In this document: positions 46,895 to 57,898 of the stretch, piece by piece
Position numbering within the stretch: position 1 is the first letter of the stretch
Layout of the letters: each line of letters starts with the position of its first letter
Source of the DNA: Athripsodes cinereus
Taxonomy: Eukaryota; Arthropoda; Insecta; Trichoptera; Leptoceridae
DNA: 64,000 bases
Assembly (NCBI GenBank): GCA_947579605.1
Contig: OX388310.1
Span: 1,302,001-1,366,000, forward strand
Direction: 5' to 3'
Translations under genes and position numbers: made by a program
The notes under the pieces: model-generated
Told to the model about the DNA's origin: nothing
Databases searched by the model: none
What the model saw: the letters and a program-made list of their open reading frames with translations, nothing else

Positions 46895-48586
46895 CCCAGA
46901 TAATACTATTGTCCTTTTAAAAGGACAGTAGTAGTACCTCGATATAAATGGATATATCTTTAATTTGTTTTGTTCCTATGCAGTCGTACTAGTCCATTTG
47001 CATAGCCAATAAATCAACTTGCATCATGAAACAGTTTTGAGCATTGTTTTGTGACGAGGGGTCGAGTTTTTGGAATTTAAAATAGTGCTACAGATTTTGG
47101 GTTGATGTCGCCGCCACCTTTGGATAGAAAACGGTAAATAACTTTTTTATATTAATTAAAAAATACATGCATGCTTTATTTTTATGTACTTATATGTTGT
47201 TAAAATACGATTGAATTATAAAAAAAATAATATTTGAAAATATGTGATAATTTCGTAATGTTAAATTTAAGTGTCCTTTTAAAAGGACAATAGTAACATA
47301 CGTATGCTATTTTATAGGTGTACGTAATAAAGACAAGTTATATTTCTTCAACTTTTTGTCACAAAATATGTTTACACTTCACATCGATCAGCATTAAAAA
47401 TTACTAAAGACATTTGTAAAAATCTTATCTAATATATTATATACTTTATAATTATGTTTTTTTTTTCTATTTTAGAGATTCGTTATCACTAAACGACATA
47501 TTAACAATCCTTGAGGAGGAAAAATCTGAGAGAGGTGATACAGTTGGCGATATATTTTTTTTGTTTGTTTTATTGTTATTGTTTTCTTTTATATATATCT
47601 TCTTTGTTGTCGGTCCCTCAGTGCTGAGGATCGTGACCATCATTTGTATAGGTGTGCACAAAATGCTTCCAGCGATTTCGATCTTCCGCTCTTCGCAGCG
47701 CCTCATGCAAGGTCCCCCCCGTAGCCCCCTATATATATATGTAAACATTTTATGATTTTGTTTGCTTCTCTTGGCTACAGGGACATCGAAGGAGTGTAGT
47801 CAAAAGATTCCACACACGGGGTTGTTTTCGGCCGGCCAGCCCTTCAGGCTGCCCACAATGGCACCTTCGGTGTGGACAAGATTTGTTAAGTGTAGAATTC
47901 GGATAAATGGAAGTCCTCAGACTTCTGCGGTATCCAGGTGGACGGTGGGTCTCCTTCAATGACGTTGCAGTGCTAAATTCCTGGCAACTACATCGATGCG
48001 AAGGTGAAAAACTTGATCAATTAACATTTAGAAGACGTGTTGTTCTCAGTATATTGCAATCTTTCAAACAAAAGAAAGACCCAGTCCTTCCAATTTGAAA
48101 AATATTGATTCCCGCTCTGACAGACTTGATCATTTTATAATGAATCAAGAAAAAGAAACCCGTTGAAGAGAGTGTCACAGAAAATACCAGCGCATAATAT
48201 ATATTCTAAAAAATGCAATATTAAACTGCACATTGATTGTTGCATTCCATATCACGAAAAATAATAAAAAAAACTACTTTCTTAATATCCATTTCACACA
48301 TCATCATGTAAAACCACATAATCCAACAGATAATTAGATATATAAACACAAAAACTACATTGTAAATGAATCCCACCTCAATACTTTATGTTTCTCATAC
48401 AATGTTTTTTAGGTAGTGGATATTACTATTGTCCTTTTAAAAGGACACTTTATTTTTTTCAATAAAACTCTTTAAAAAATATATTTTTTTATTTCTTCTT
48501 CTACAACATTATTTTTTTACCAAAATCAACAACATATCCAAAAATTATGAATTTCGGATGAAAAAAAAATTTCAGGATTATCTGGG
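46895..48586 (+). mobile_element. piggyBac-like transposon, internally rearranged
   Basis: Begins CCCAGATAAT and ends ATTATCTGGG, an inverted repeat, and is flanked on both sides by TTAA (46891-46894 and 48587-48590), the canonical piggyBac target. A palindromic motif GTCCTTTTAAAAGGAC occurs near the left end (about 46914), near 47274 and near 48434. Coding remnants match piggyBac transposase N- and C-terminal parts. The middle is replaced by unrelated interspersed repeats (about 47600-47950). It sits inside a SINE. Confidence 0.85.
47104..48098 (+). pseudogene. piggyBac transposase remnant (N- and C-terminal parts)
   Basis: A first coding exon, MSPPPLDRK plus CG (47104 to about 47132), is followed by a GTAAAT donor and an acceptor TTTTAG near 47475. 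After joining, the frame reads RDSLSLNDILTILEEEKSER, an acidic N-terminus with LSLNDI as expected near a piggyBac transposase start. It degenerates near 47550. Repeat DNA follows, and from about 47951 the frame VSFNDVAVLNSWQLHRCEGE then LTFRRRVVLSILQS matches the C-terminal end of the transposase domain (NSW block). The DDD catalytic region is missing, so it cannot encode an active enzyme. Whether the splice is used is an inference. Confidence 0.65.
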
Positions 48587-49487
48587 TTAAAGATGGAAAG
48601 ATGGCTCTCGAAAGATAGCAGATAAAAATGAAAATCCTATTCTTTAATGGGGACTTAATAATATTTAATTATATTTTAATTAAAAAAAACATATACAGAT
48701 AAAAATAATGCATAAAAAGAGAATTCAGAACAACAGAATACTGTATATGTCTAAAAGGGCATTGTTTAATACTAGATACAAGAGAACGGATTAACTTATA
48801 TACCTATATACCTACTCACTTATAACATTTTGTATTTTCCTAATATAAGAAAAAGAACGTAAAATTTATCAACCTTATTTCTTAACAATATATTCAAACA
48901 TGACTATTTGCAGAACGTCCATTCTTGATGAATCTTTACAGAACCCGCATAATATAAGGTCGTCTTTAAAGAAGATTAAAAGTAATTTAGAAGATGTCTA
49001 CAAAGTTTAATTTATCAAACGCTGAAAACTAAAAGAAACATTTATACATATTACATGTTACGATGATGGTATGATATAAAAATAAAGAATTCAGTAAGGT
49101 AAATAAAACCTTCTTTAATAAAATTTATAGATACGGTTACCAATTCATGGAATGAAGTATTGAAATTATTATTGGACAACATTAAAGTGTCGTTAACATG
49201 CCAAAGCACCTCAAGGACACTGTAAAATTCATCAATTCTAGTACATATCATCCACTATTAATTATTTCATGTAAGTAACTTCATAGTACCTACAGTTTTA
49301 ATAGACATTTTGATGGTAAAATATTCAAGATAAGGTAAGTTATTTTATTAATATTTTCGATGATCTATACTTGGTGGTATATTATGTTAAATTAATAAAT
49401 ATAAAACAATCAGAAGTCTCGATTAGAAAATCATGTCTAAACAGTGTAACATTGTGCAAAATCTAATTGGAAGAAGTGATAAATTGG

Positions 49488-49625
49488 GTTAGTTGGAAGA
49501 GATCGTGCCTTTGCGATAAACTCGCCCTCTGTATATTGATTGCATTTAATTTGAATGTATACCTTTTATGTAATTGTTTTTTATCAATGAACAGTAAAGA
49601 ATGAATAAATAAATAAATAAAATAA
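49488..49625 (+). mobile_element. LINE 3' tail, same family, (AATA)n end
   Basis: Contains GGGTTAGTTGGAAGAGATCG and GCGATAAACTCGCCCTCTGT, then ends in an AATA microsatellite. Another (AATA)n LINE tail with AAAAGGCTTTGTGCCGTTG follows at about 49770-49813. Confidence 0.6.
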
Positions 49626-50136
49626 AGGTGTCCAACACGATCACGTCTTAAGCCAGACTAGAGCAAATTCGTAAGCGTCGTCTGGCACGCAGTGTTGCCA
49701 TACGAAAATTAAAGTTAATCTGTAAATTAGCAGAATAAACTGTATTTCATCATAGGTTTATCATATATTTAAAAGGCTTTGTGCCGTTGATAATTGAATA
49801 AATAAATAAATAACATTATTTTCCAAGTTGCGTACAGTCTTTTATGGTATAGGTAACATTTTGAATATTAAATTCAAAGCAGTGGGCGTAATTGAATAAA
49901 GTTTAGATCTTCTTCACGTTAAGGATCTTATCTTGTTCCACGGGGATTCTAAGAAAACTATTGGCTAAGAATAACAACTTCAGTCCAATACTAAATTCAT
50001 ATTTATAGTACCTATAGTAATTTGTTAAATTAGATTTTATATTAAGATCTATCTGAATATAATTTGATTTTAAAAATAAATCAGATTACCTTTGAAAAAA
50101 CATAATATCCCTTAATAAATTGTCTGAAATTAGATG

Positions 50137-50435
50137 AATGGGTGAATGCAAGAGGAGTGTTGTGGATAGAAAGAATGACAAAGAGGATATAGGTACCTAC
50201 TTGTCTGAAAAGAGGGGTGTGAGGAAGCGCGGGCGTCCGAGAACTACATGGCTTGACCATGTATCTAAGTTATCAAAGACAGCCATGTACTGAGTAAGAG
50301 AAATCGACGTGTGTACATGAGAAATTCTATGAACGTGGAAAAAGCGAAAAAAGTATGTAAGGACAGACCTATATGGCGTTCCGTTCTCTCTGCCTACCAC
50401 ATTTGGGATACGGCGTGACCGTGAGCGAATAGTAC
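50137..50435 (+). mobile_element. RTE-like LINE 3' end
   Basis: Longer copy of the same family, from GAATGGGTGAATGCAAGAGG, through AGGAAGCGCGGGCGTCCGAG and GAGAAATCGACGTGTGTACA, to the TTCCGTTCTCTCTGCCTACC end. Several frame breaks. Confidence 0.65.
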
Positions 50436-51635
50436 TCGTATAGTAGTAAATTGAAGATTTTGCAAAACTTACGTTTTCGCATTTATTTTTCACACTTGCT
50501 TAAGCAATATTTTTAAGAATAAACTCGCTCAGTGTGAAATGTATTGCATCTTGTACAAATAATATATAATACCACACGTGTCCAAGCTTTAAGCTTTCTT
50601 GGGCCACATTGAAAACAAAATGAGCTGTTTTGGGCCACACATAAAATGTATTTATTATTTTTGTTACATATAATATGTATAGTTTCTAGAGCAAAAACGT
50701 TCAAATTTATATGTTTTTATCTCATTGTTGATAACGAAAATATAGTTATTAATAATATGTGAATATTTCTCGGCTTTGATGAACAAAAAATAAACTGAAC
50801 CTAGTTTAAATCAAGCTCCTTATATATTAAAATATTTTCTATCAAAGTTACATAACAGATACGAGAAGAACACTGCAGATTGTAAATGTCACAATGTTGC
50901 GGCAACAATGCAGTATTCTTTTCAATTTGTGAAATCTCTTGTTCACCTATGATAGCCTGATACATTTACAAGTTTGGATAAGTGGTTTTCAACTAACATG
51001 CATACACTATTTGTTATAAATGTAGTACCTAGTTAGATTGAGTTTGAAACTATGGTTACATTAAAACGTAGTAAAAGCCTTTTAATAACAATATCTAACT
51101 AACTGAAAGGCTAATACGGAAACCTTTAGTTAGTTTATTCAGTTGCGTTCACCCGTGCAAATTGCAAATTGAGTGAAAAATTAGGTTTAAGTTTTGGTTC
51201 AGTGACTTTCTACAACACACATTATTTGCTGTTGAAATTGTTTGTTTGATCTTTTGTAGGTATTTCGCCTTTTTATTTTCTTGATTAATAACCACATTAT
51301 TGAAAGAAAACCTTTATATTTATAAAATCGATCAATCAAAGAATAGGAATAATACGTCGAATTAAAATTTCAGCAATATTTCAGATTTTGCAACAAAATT
51401 TATGCATTGATTTTTTTGATTTCAGATACACTCTTCTTCGATTCGTTTCGCCTTACCGTTCATCTCTCGATCACAAAGAACAGAAACATTCTCCCTCTAT
51501 TAAGAGCAGTATTTCTTCACTTATATGCCCTTATCTTCATTTATATTTCTGACACTCTAATGTCGCTGTTATAGACACGGTATATTATTGGTACTAAAAG
51601 GTCATTGAGATCGCAATATATCTATGTATATCAAA

Positions 51636-51638
<3 letters not shown>

Positions 51639-51704
<66 letters not shown>

Positions 51705-52395
51705 CATATTTACATAGTTAACAAATACATATAAATAAAACATTATTTTTCAATGACTCGACTTCAAAAAGAGAAAATCTCGTGTTTTGAAGTGAGCTAC
51801 ATTGTTACAATATTACAAAACAATACAAAAGTAAATAACAAGAAAACAATATCAAAAACATTACCAAAATAAATCCTGAAACTTTCCATAAACTTGAAAA
51901 GAAAAAAAAAAAAGAAAAACACATCGTACAAAAATAAACATGTTAGTACAAATTAAATAACAATAAGGTACATTTTCAATCAATAATCTATACCCAAAGA
52001 AAAGAAAAATCTAGTTCATTAACTTTTTTAAAGCTAACTTAAACTTAGCTATACCAATATTTGCTAGATCCTTGCAATCCACCGGCAAAGCATTATACCA
52101 CTTCACTCCTAGGTAGGAGTAGTGGTTTTGCGCAAACGTTGTGTTTTTTTTTGGTATTTTTATAAGACCACCTAGACGAGGCAATGTGCTAACGCACTCC
52201 ACCGGGTGGATCGGATCAGTTATATATTCTTTACAAATACGCAGTACAGCTTGTCTCCTATATATTGTGTCCAATCTTAATACTCCAAAGTCAGAAAACA
52301 GTTGGTCAGATGGGTAATCACTCGGCTTATGCAATATAATCTTAATAATTTTTCGCTGTATGATGTAAAGTGGCTTAATAATAGAAGGTATGTGC
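51639..52395 (-). mobile_element. CR1/Jockey-like LINE, 5'-truncated, with a 62-nt poly(A)
   Basis: On the minus strand this ends in 62 consecutive A (plus-strand T run 51639-51700). The frame to 52014 encodes KPLYIIQRKIIKIILHKPSD, then FGVLRLDTIYRRQAVLRICK and SYLGVKWYNALP, the C-terminus of a non-LTR RT. The frame is open to its stop, and the long homopolymer suggests a recent insertion (or a sequencing artefact in run length). Its truncated end meets a tRNA-derived SINE. Confidence 0.75.
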
Positions 52396-52570
52396 CGCAG
52401 GGGAAACAGAGTTCCCGGGTTCATTCCCAGCCAGGGCAAAATGAATTACAATTACTTATTAACTTTCACAATTTGTTCTGGATCTGGATGTTACATGTAT
52501 TTATGTATCGTCGTGTATCCACAATATTTGCAAGATTCATAATAACTTAGTTTGAGACCAGTTCAATCTG
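52396..52570 (+). mobile_element. tRNA-derived SINE, family C
   Basis: Contains CCCGGGTTCATTCCCAGCC (B box), then CAATTTGTTCTGGATCTGGA and TGTTACATGT, and ends near CAGTTCAATCTGTG. It abuts the 5'-truncated end of the LINE at 51639-52395, which probably interrupts or joins it. Confidence 0.6.
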
Positions 52571-52908
52571 TGAGATTGGTCATTACCTACATCTTATTTT
52601 ATGTTAGTACAATACATACATTCACGAATTTCATCACAAAAGGTTTAATTGCTATTTATATTTTGTATTTAAAACCTATTTGCTTCTGTGAAAATAATGC
52701 TTATCTTTAGAACTTATTTATAACTATTTAAGCAACATAATTGCCCAATAATTTGATAATAAACAAACCAGTGAATAAACCAAAAGGTTGCAAAAACTAA
52801 TTTATATTTTCAGAATAAATACAAACAAATTATTCTAAGTAAAATATTAAATGGGTAGTAACACGAACTTCGTATAAAACATAAGTATTTACTTACAGTA
52901 TTGTGTGT

Positions 52909-53505
52909 TGTTATAGCCTGTACCCCAACTACTTTTAAATCAACCAATGAATAGGTGATTATAATTTCATTTATTACATTCCCACAGGACAGCTGTGATG
53001 TCACAATGTATCCATATCACACCTAAAAATGCTATCTTTATTGATCAAGGATCATTATAGTTCCCTGGAATTGTAAAGGCATTGAATTTAGTAGGTATAT
53101 TATTCTCATCTGCAGATCTCTCTGAGATAATGCAAAATACACAATATAGTTGTGTTATTTTTAAAGAGGCATGTACTTATCAATAAATTACTGCATTTTA
53201 TTGATTTCTACCCTCGATTTATTATTATTCAGCTAGGTCCACCCCTCTATTATTAACATTATATTATGCTGTGGACCAGGTAACAGCCAACAGATCTATT
53301 CAGATACTCGGAGATGAAGGACAGTCGTCCTTATCTCATATACACATATTAAAATGTAGTCTTATAATAACGTAACTTAACAACGTAACTGACAACACCT
53401 TAATTTGTACCTTTTTCTAAATAATTAAATTACTTTTAGACATTTCAATTGTTTTAATTAATTTAAAAACATTTGTGTGTGACGGGACAAGTAAAATCTA
53501 TAACA
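52909..53505 (+). repeat. 5' LTR (597 bp)
   Basis: Starts TGTTATAGCCTG and ends AAATCTATAACA (TG...CA with short terminal inverted repeats TGTTATAG/CTATAACA). Contains an AATAAA at about 53182 and a 7-bp-stem hairpin GGTCCAC/GTGGACC (53236-53242 with 53271-53277). Same length as the 3' LTR and no difference seen. Confidence 0.92.
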
Positions 53506-53513
53506 TAAAAATC

Positions 53514-53530
53514 TGGTGGCAGCGGTGGGA
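53514..53530 (+). other. Candidate tRNA primer-binding site
   Basis: TGGTGGCAGCGGTGGGA, eight bases after the 5' LTR, begins with the TGG complementary to a tRNA 3' CCA end. I could not assign the tRNA with confidence. Confidence 0.65.
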
Positions 53531-53890
53531 TATCTCTCTACGTTCAAGCTACTTTCAACGTGTTATCATTCTAAAATCGCGTTAATCAACATCGCCGATT
53601 ATTTGCAATAATTCGCCGATTTACGTTTTACGCTACTCTCTAACATCCAGCGCGACGCAAGATTGAAAGCCGTGTAGTCGAGACGGTCCAGTTGGTTTAA
53701 GCAGAGGAAGACTCACAAAAAACTGTAAATTCTACGGAGACGTCCAAGGAAGGTGCAGATACAAGTCCATCACATACAAGGAGCGTGTCATCATAGAGGC
53801 TGATTATCATCGTCATAGTCGACCGGTTCTGGGAAGTCTTTTACTTGGTAGAAGTCTACATCCACTTCAGACAAGGCAGGCGACCATGCT

Positions 53891-54088
53891 ATGATCATCT
53901 TCTATAGGAAACGGAAGTACGTGTATGTGCCGACGCCAGGCGGAGAACTTTTCCGGAAAAGTCAGTACGCAAAGCTGAAGTTACACGACTCCATTACCTT
54001 CGATGCCATCTCTAGACCATCGCAGAAAAAGAGCAAAATTTGGGTACGTCAATTATATGTTAATTTAAATTTGTATATTACATTGTAA
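53891..54088 (+). other. Short open frame in the leader of the LTR element
   Basis: A 65-codon frame MIIFYRKRKYVYVPTPGGEL... lies in the only balanced-composition part of the interior (about 53509-54050), before the base composition drops abruptly to very AT-rich. A GTACGT sequence at 54044-54049 could be a splice donor, with codons changing to AT-rich Tyr/Asn/Leu beyond it. It could be leader coding sequence, captured host sequence or chance. I recognise no domain. Confidence 0.3.
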
Positions 54089-54126
54089 GATTTTGTTTCA
54101 CACCTCATTAATTTCATATTTTTGTA

Positions 54127-54317
54127 TGGGTTACATTCCCAGCTTTCTCTAAAAATATAAATTGAATTAATTTTATAATTTTAAAATATGAGTGAAATTC
54201 TCTTTTGATATAAGTCAAGTATTTATCCCTCGTAATTTTTTATTATATGGGTGAAACTCCCTCTCAATTTTAAAATAAAGTGTTACGTATTTATTTATTT
54301 TATGGGTAAGAATTTCC
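54127..54317 (+). repeat. Four small GGG/CCC-type stem-loops in the LTR element
   Basis: Diverged, roughly 60-base-spaced units each with a short stem: TGGG-7 nt-CCCA (54127-54141), GAG-TGAAATT-CTC (54190-54202), GGG-TGAAACT-CCC (54249-54261) and GGG-8 nt-TCC (54304-54317). The same type recurs singly as GGG-TTACAT-CCC (55008-55019) and AGGG-8 nt-CCCT (55180-55195). Confidence 0.5.
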
Positions 54318-54384
54318 TGTCAATATAAAATTGAGTAATTACACCTCTTATTTATGAAAGTTGTATTGAAACTAAATTAAAAAA

Positions 54385-54850
54385 TATACCCTCTTTAAAA
54401 AAATTTATGAGTAAACGGACTCTCCTGACAAAGGGAAACACGTATAAAAAATATACCCTCTTTAAAAAATTATTTGAGTAAACGGACTCTCCTGATAAAG
54501 GGAAACACGTATAAAAAATATACCCTCTTTAAAAAATTATTTGAGTAAACGGACTCTCCTGATAAAGGGAAACACGTATAAAAAATATACCCTCTTTAAA
54601 AAATTATTTGAGTAAACGGACTCTCCTGATAAAGGAAAACACGTATAAAAAATATACCCTCTTTAAAAAAATTTTATGAGTAAACGGACTCACCTGATAA
54701 AGGGAAACACGTATAAAAATTATACCCTCTTTAAAAAATTATTTGAGTAAACGGACTCTCCTGATGAAGGGAAAACACGTATAAGAAATATACCCTCTTT
54801 AAAAAATTATTTGAGTAAACGGACTCTCCTGATAAAGGGAAACTCGTATA
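54385..54850 (+). repeat. 67-68-bp tandem repeat, seven units
   Basis: Units start TATACCCTCTTT at 54385, 54452, 54519, 54586, 54653, 54721 and 54789, and differ at only a few positions. Each unit contains GAGT-AAACGG-ACTC, a small hairpin, and an outer pairing of TATAC/CCTCTTTA with TAAAGGG/GTATA. Period and flanks exclude CRISPR. Confidence 0.9.
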
Positions 54851-55717
54851 AAAATATTATTTGGGTAGAAATTCAAAATTTCAATCAATAAAAATACTTA
54901 TTCTAAAAAAAAATAATATTGAAAATATACTAATTGTATTTTGAATTGTTGAAATTACTATATGGATATTTAAACCGTGTACTTCTAAAAATACTATTTT
55001 TATTTAAGGGTTACATCCCCTACTTGTGTTATTGATGGCATTTCATTCCCACTTTGTTAATTAAGTATTACAAAAGTTATTGTCGAATTTTCTTGAATCT
55101 TATATTGGTGTTGCAAATAATAATGTTAATTATGAACTTATAATAACTGCAACTATTGATTCGTGCAGATTAAATTGTTAGGGTGTATATTCCCTGTATC
55201 TACGGAATATTTAAAATATTATATTATTGCTCCTACTCCAAATTCTGATTTAGAGTGTTTGGAATAAATTTGTAAAAATAATACAAACACGAATAAAAAC
55301 TATACTTATAAAAACTTACGCAATTCTAATCTAAAAATATCTTAATCGAGCTTACTATTGATCTTAACCATAATATTACTATCTTTTTTGTAATAAAATA
55401 AGATTGAAAATTTTACTGCTAAGCTTGTGTTATTATATGAATTAAATTATTATATAAATTATTGTAGCTTTGGTTAAAATCTTCCATTGTGTATTTCAAA
55501 TAATGCGTTAGTTCATTACCTACTACAATTTAAATCTTATTTAAGGAATATAAAAAATAATATTTCCTTATTTATCGTCTAATATATTAGTGAAAGTATT
55601 TATACTTAAATTTATTGGACGAACTTCTAAAATTAAATAACTAATCTTATTGTCAAATATTAAAATCAAAATACCAACACGAGTGAAAACAATTCTTCGT
55701 ACTCAGATGATTCTGAA

Positions 55718-56444
55718 ATGATTAGTGAAGAAACTAGTCGAAAAATGTATAGTCTTTCAACATTATTTAAATGGATTGAGAAATATGACGGATCGCGTCA
55801 TGGTTTAAATGAATTCATGGAGTTGTCTGAAAAATATACTTACACTGTATATTTCACCAGTAAAATCTTTAGATATACTTATTTTTGAAGCACAATTATT
55901 AAACCAATTACCTAACGAAAGCATAACCGAATTTACTTTTCGTTTAGAAATATTGGAAAATGAATTTTTGCGTTCAATTCGTAATGAATTCCCTGATTCA
56001 AAATTAATACCCGGTATGATAAAAATGAAGGATATTATTTGTTTTCGTAGTTTTGTGAGTGGAGTATTACCACAGTTTAGAAATTTATTGATGATTAAAG
56101 AACCTAATTCATATACAGAAGCTTCAATGTTTTGCAAAAAATATGAAAATGAAATTAAAATTCAAAATATTCATGAAAGTTCTCAGTTGGAACCTAAAAC
56201 TGATACTTCAATAAGTAAAAATGTAACTAAAAATAGAGTAAATAATACTTCCAAATCAAATAACGTGATATTCATAAAACGAAAGAATTGTAAATTAAAT
56301 ATTACGTGCAATTATTGTAAAAAATTAGGTCACACTAGAAATTATTGTTACACTTTGAGAAACAAAACAGAAAGAAAACTTGAGAATAAATTAAGGAAAA
56401 GTAATTTAATCAAGAAATATGATAAACGTACTTATAATAAATAA
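55718..56444 (+). pseudogene. Gag gene of the LTR element, frame-broken
   Basis: The N-terminal segment (from ATG at 55718, open to a stop at 55888) includes LFKWIEKYDGSRHGLNEFME, resembling the start of a Ty3/Gypsy-type capsid domain (K-x-DGS...L-x-x-F). The rest continues in another frame, open from 55809 to 56444, with PNESITEFTFRLEILENEF and CFRSFVSGVLPQFRNLL, then a basic linker and one zinc knuckle of the CCHC type, C-x2-C-x4-H-x4-C, at 56307-56348. The two frames overlap around 55835-55885, so a single-base shift is the simplest break; programmed frameshifting is possible but I see no clear slippery site. The knuckle is followed by a Lys-rich tail and a stop, with no protease or pol after it. 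Confidence 0.75.
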
Positions 56445-57122
56445 TTTTAACATACAAAAAACAATATACAAAAATTTATCTAATAAATGTGAAAACCAAA
56501 ATATTAATAAAAATTATCTTTTGATAAAATTTGATCCTCAACATAATATTATTACCTTTCGATGTGACATATTATATAAATATATATACTTATATAAAAA
56601 AAAAATCTTTTGAAGCAGATGTGCGTAAACTTAACTCTATATAATGGTTGAATATAAAAATAATAACTGTCACAAAATGTATCCCTAATCCATTGTGTTA
56701 CAACTTTAATGGATACATGTCTTGTGGCGTCCCTTGTTGACAAAAGGTTAATAATTGTATAACATATAAGGTAGATAATATCAATAATATTGTCCACAAA
56801 AATAATAAAATCTACCTGAATACTGGAATAGTAAGGAATTGCGATAATATTATTATTAGTCATCGCATTTTGCAACATCATTTTAATAAAAATAAGGTTA
56901 TTGTATTATTTGTAAGAGAAAGTGAATTATAATAATATTACATAAATATTTTCCAAAAGTTAAATTGCCATCTAATAATTAAATTTTACCCTACTGATCA
57001 TATAAATGATTATAATGTTAAAAAAATATTTACTTAACATAACTATAAATCGTGAAGTACACGTGTTCAAAAATTGTCTACCCAATATCAAGCAACCTTA
57101 ACATCTTTATGCTTGAATTAAT

Positions 57123-57832
57123 TGTAGATCACAATTACTGTGGTCGATTTGATGTCTTGCAATGTACATCGCGAGGTAGTGCGATGGATTTGGTGAAATA
57201 AATATTTATTTATTTCACAAGGTGGCAAGACGGGACGAATAGATTGGTATACTTATTCTTGTGTAAACTGTGATTTTGGCACAGTTATGAATTGATGATT
57301 TGGTTCATCCTTTGTATTCTACTTGCAATGGTAGTTGAATTGTTTACAATTTTTCATCATCATATAGGTACCTATACTCACTCACTGTGTTTTGACACAG
57401 TCAATTTTTGTGAGAATTCACCGTTCTCATTTATATCTTATTGCAACTACCAACGCAGTCGAATCTCTTGACTTTCATTTTCTTCGTATACCCAATCTAT
57501 GTAGTATGTACACTGTAAATTGGTACAGTGGATTTGATTCGTCCATGGAGTGATGTAGGCTGTACAGACCGATTTGTGATGTTGTAGGCTATTCGAAGAA
57601 TGGCTGATTTGTTGATGTAGGCTGTACAGACCGATTTGTGATGTTGTAGGCTATTCGAAGAATGGCTGATTTGTTATTGTAGGCTATGGAAGCCGATTTG
57701 TGAAGTTGTAGGCTATTCGAAGAATGGCTGATTTGTTATTGTAGGCTATGGAAGCCGATTTGTGATGTTATAGGCTATTCGAAGAATGGCTGATTCTTAA
57801 TGCCTTTTGTACATTGCTTCGCAATGGATTTG
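57123..57832 (+). repeat. Array of hairpins followed by GATTTG, with 62-bp tandem units
   Basis: Short stem-loops whose 3' arm runs straight into GATTTG: GATCAC-7 nt-GTGGTC then GATTTG at 57146; CATCGC-8 nt-GCGATG then GATTTG at 57187; CACTGTA-6 nt-TACAGTG then GATTTG at 57531; GGCTATTC-GAA-GAATGGCT then GATTTG at 57606, repeated; GGCT-5 nt-AGCC then GATTTG at 57695 and 57757; CATTGC-TTC-GCAATG then GATTTG at 57827. Four 62-bp tandem units fill 57552-57797. Other perfect stems in the stretch lack an adjacent tag: AACTGTG/CACAGTT (57266-57286), ACTGTGT/ACACAGT (57384-57401), TGAGAA/TTCTCA (57411-57429). Confidence 0.75.
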
Positions 57833-57898
57833 TGTTTGAGTAAAGGCAATGAAGTATATACTAATGCATGCATGAAATAAAAATAATAATAATAAAAA

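Larger units (their letters stand above)
48591..51638. other. AT-rich stretch, no gene recognised
   Basis: Begins with the right half of the SINE split by piggyBac. Otherwise only LINE pieces (49488-49625, 49770-49813, 50137-50435) and sequence near 51010-51160 related to the 713-950 repeat are recognisable. Confidence 0.5.

Noticed and set aside
52011..52439. 142-codon open frame as a host gene
   Set aside because: It is the C-terminus of a non-LTR reverse transcriptase next to a 62-nt poly(A); the first residues come from a neighbouring SINE.
53104..53124. GDxHG-like coding on the minus strand near CTGCAGATCTC in the 5' LTR
   Set aside because: The translation does not give GDxHG, and the same sequence occurs in the other LTR copy.
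54385..54850. CRISPR array
   Set aside because: The whole 67-bp unit repeats without unique spacers, the DNA is eukaryotic, and it lies inside an LTR retrotransposon.
56552..56881. Open frames after gag as pol remnants
   Set aside because: The translations are Ile/Tyr/Asn-rich AT noise with none of the protease, RT or integrase motifs in any frame.
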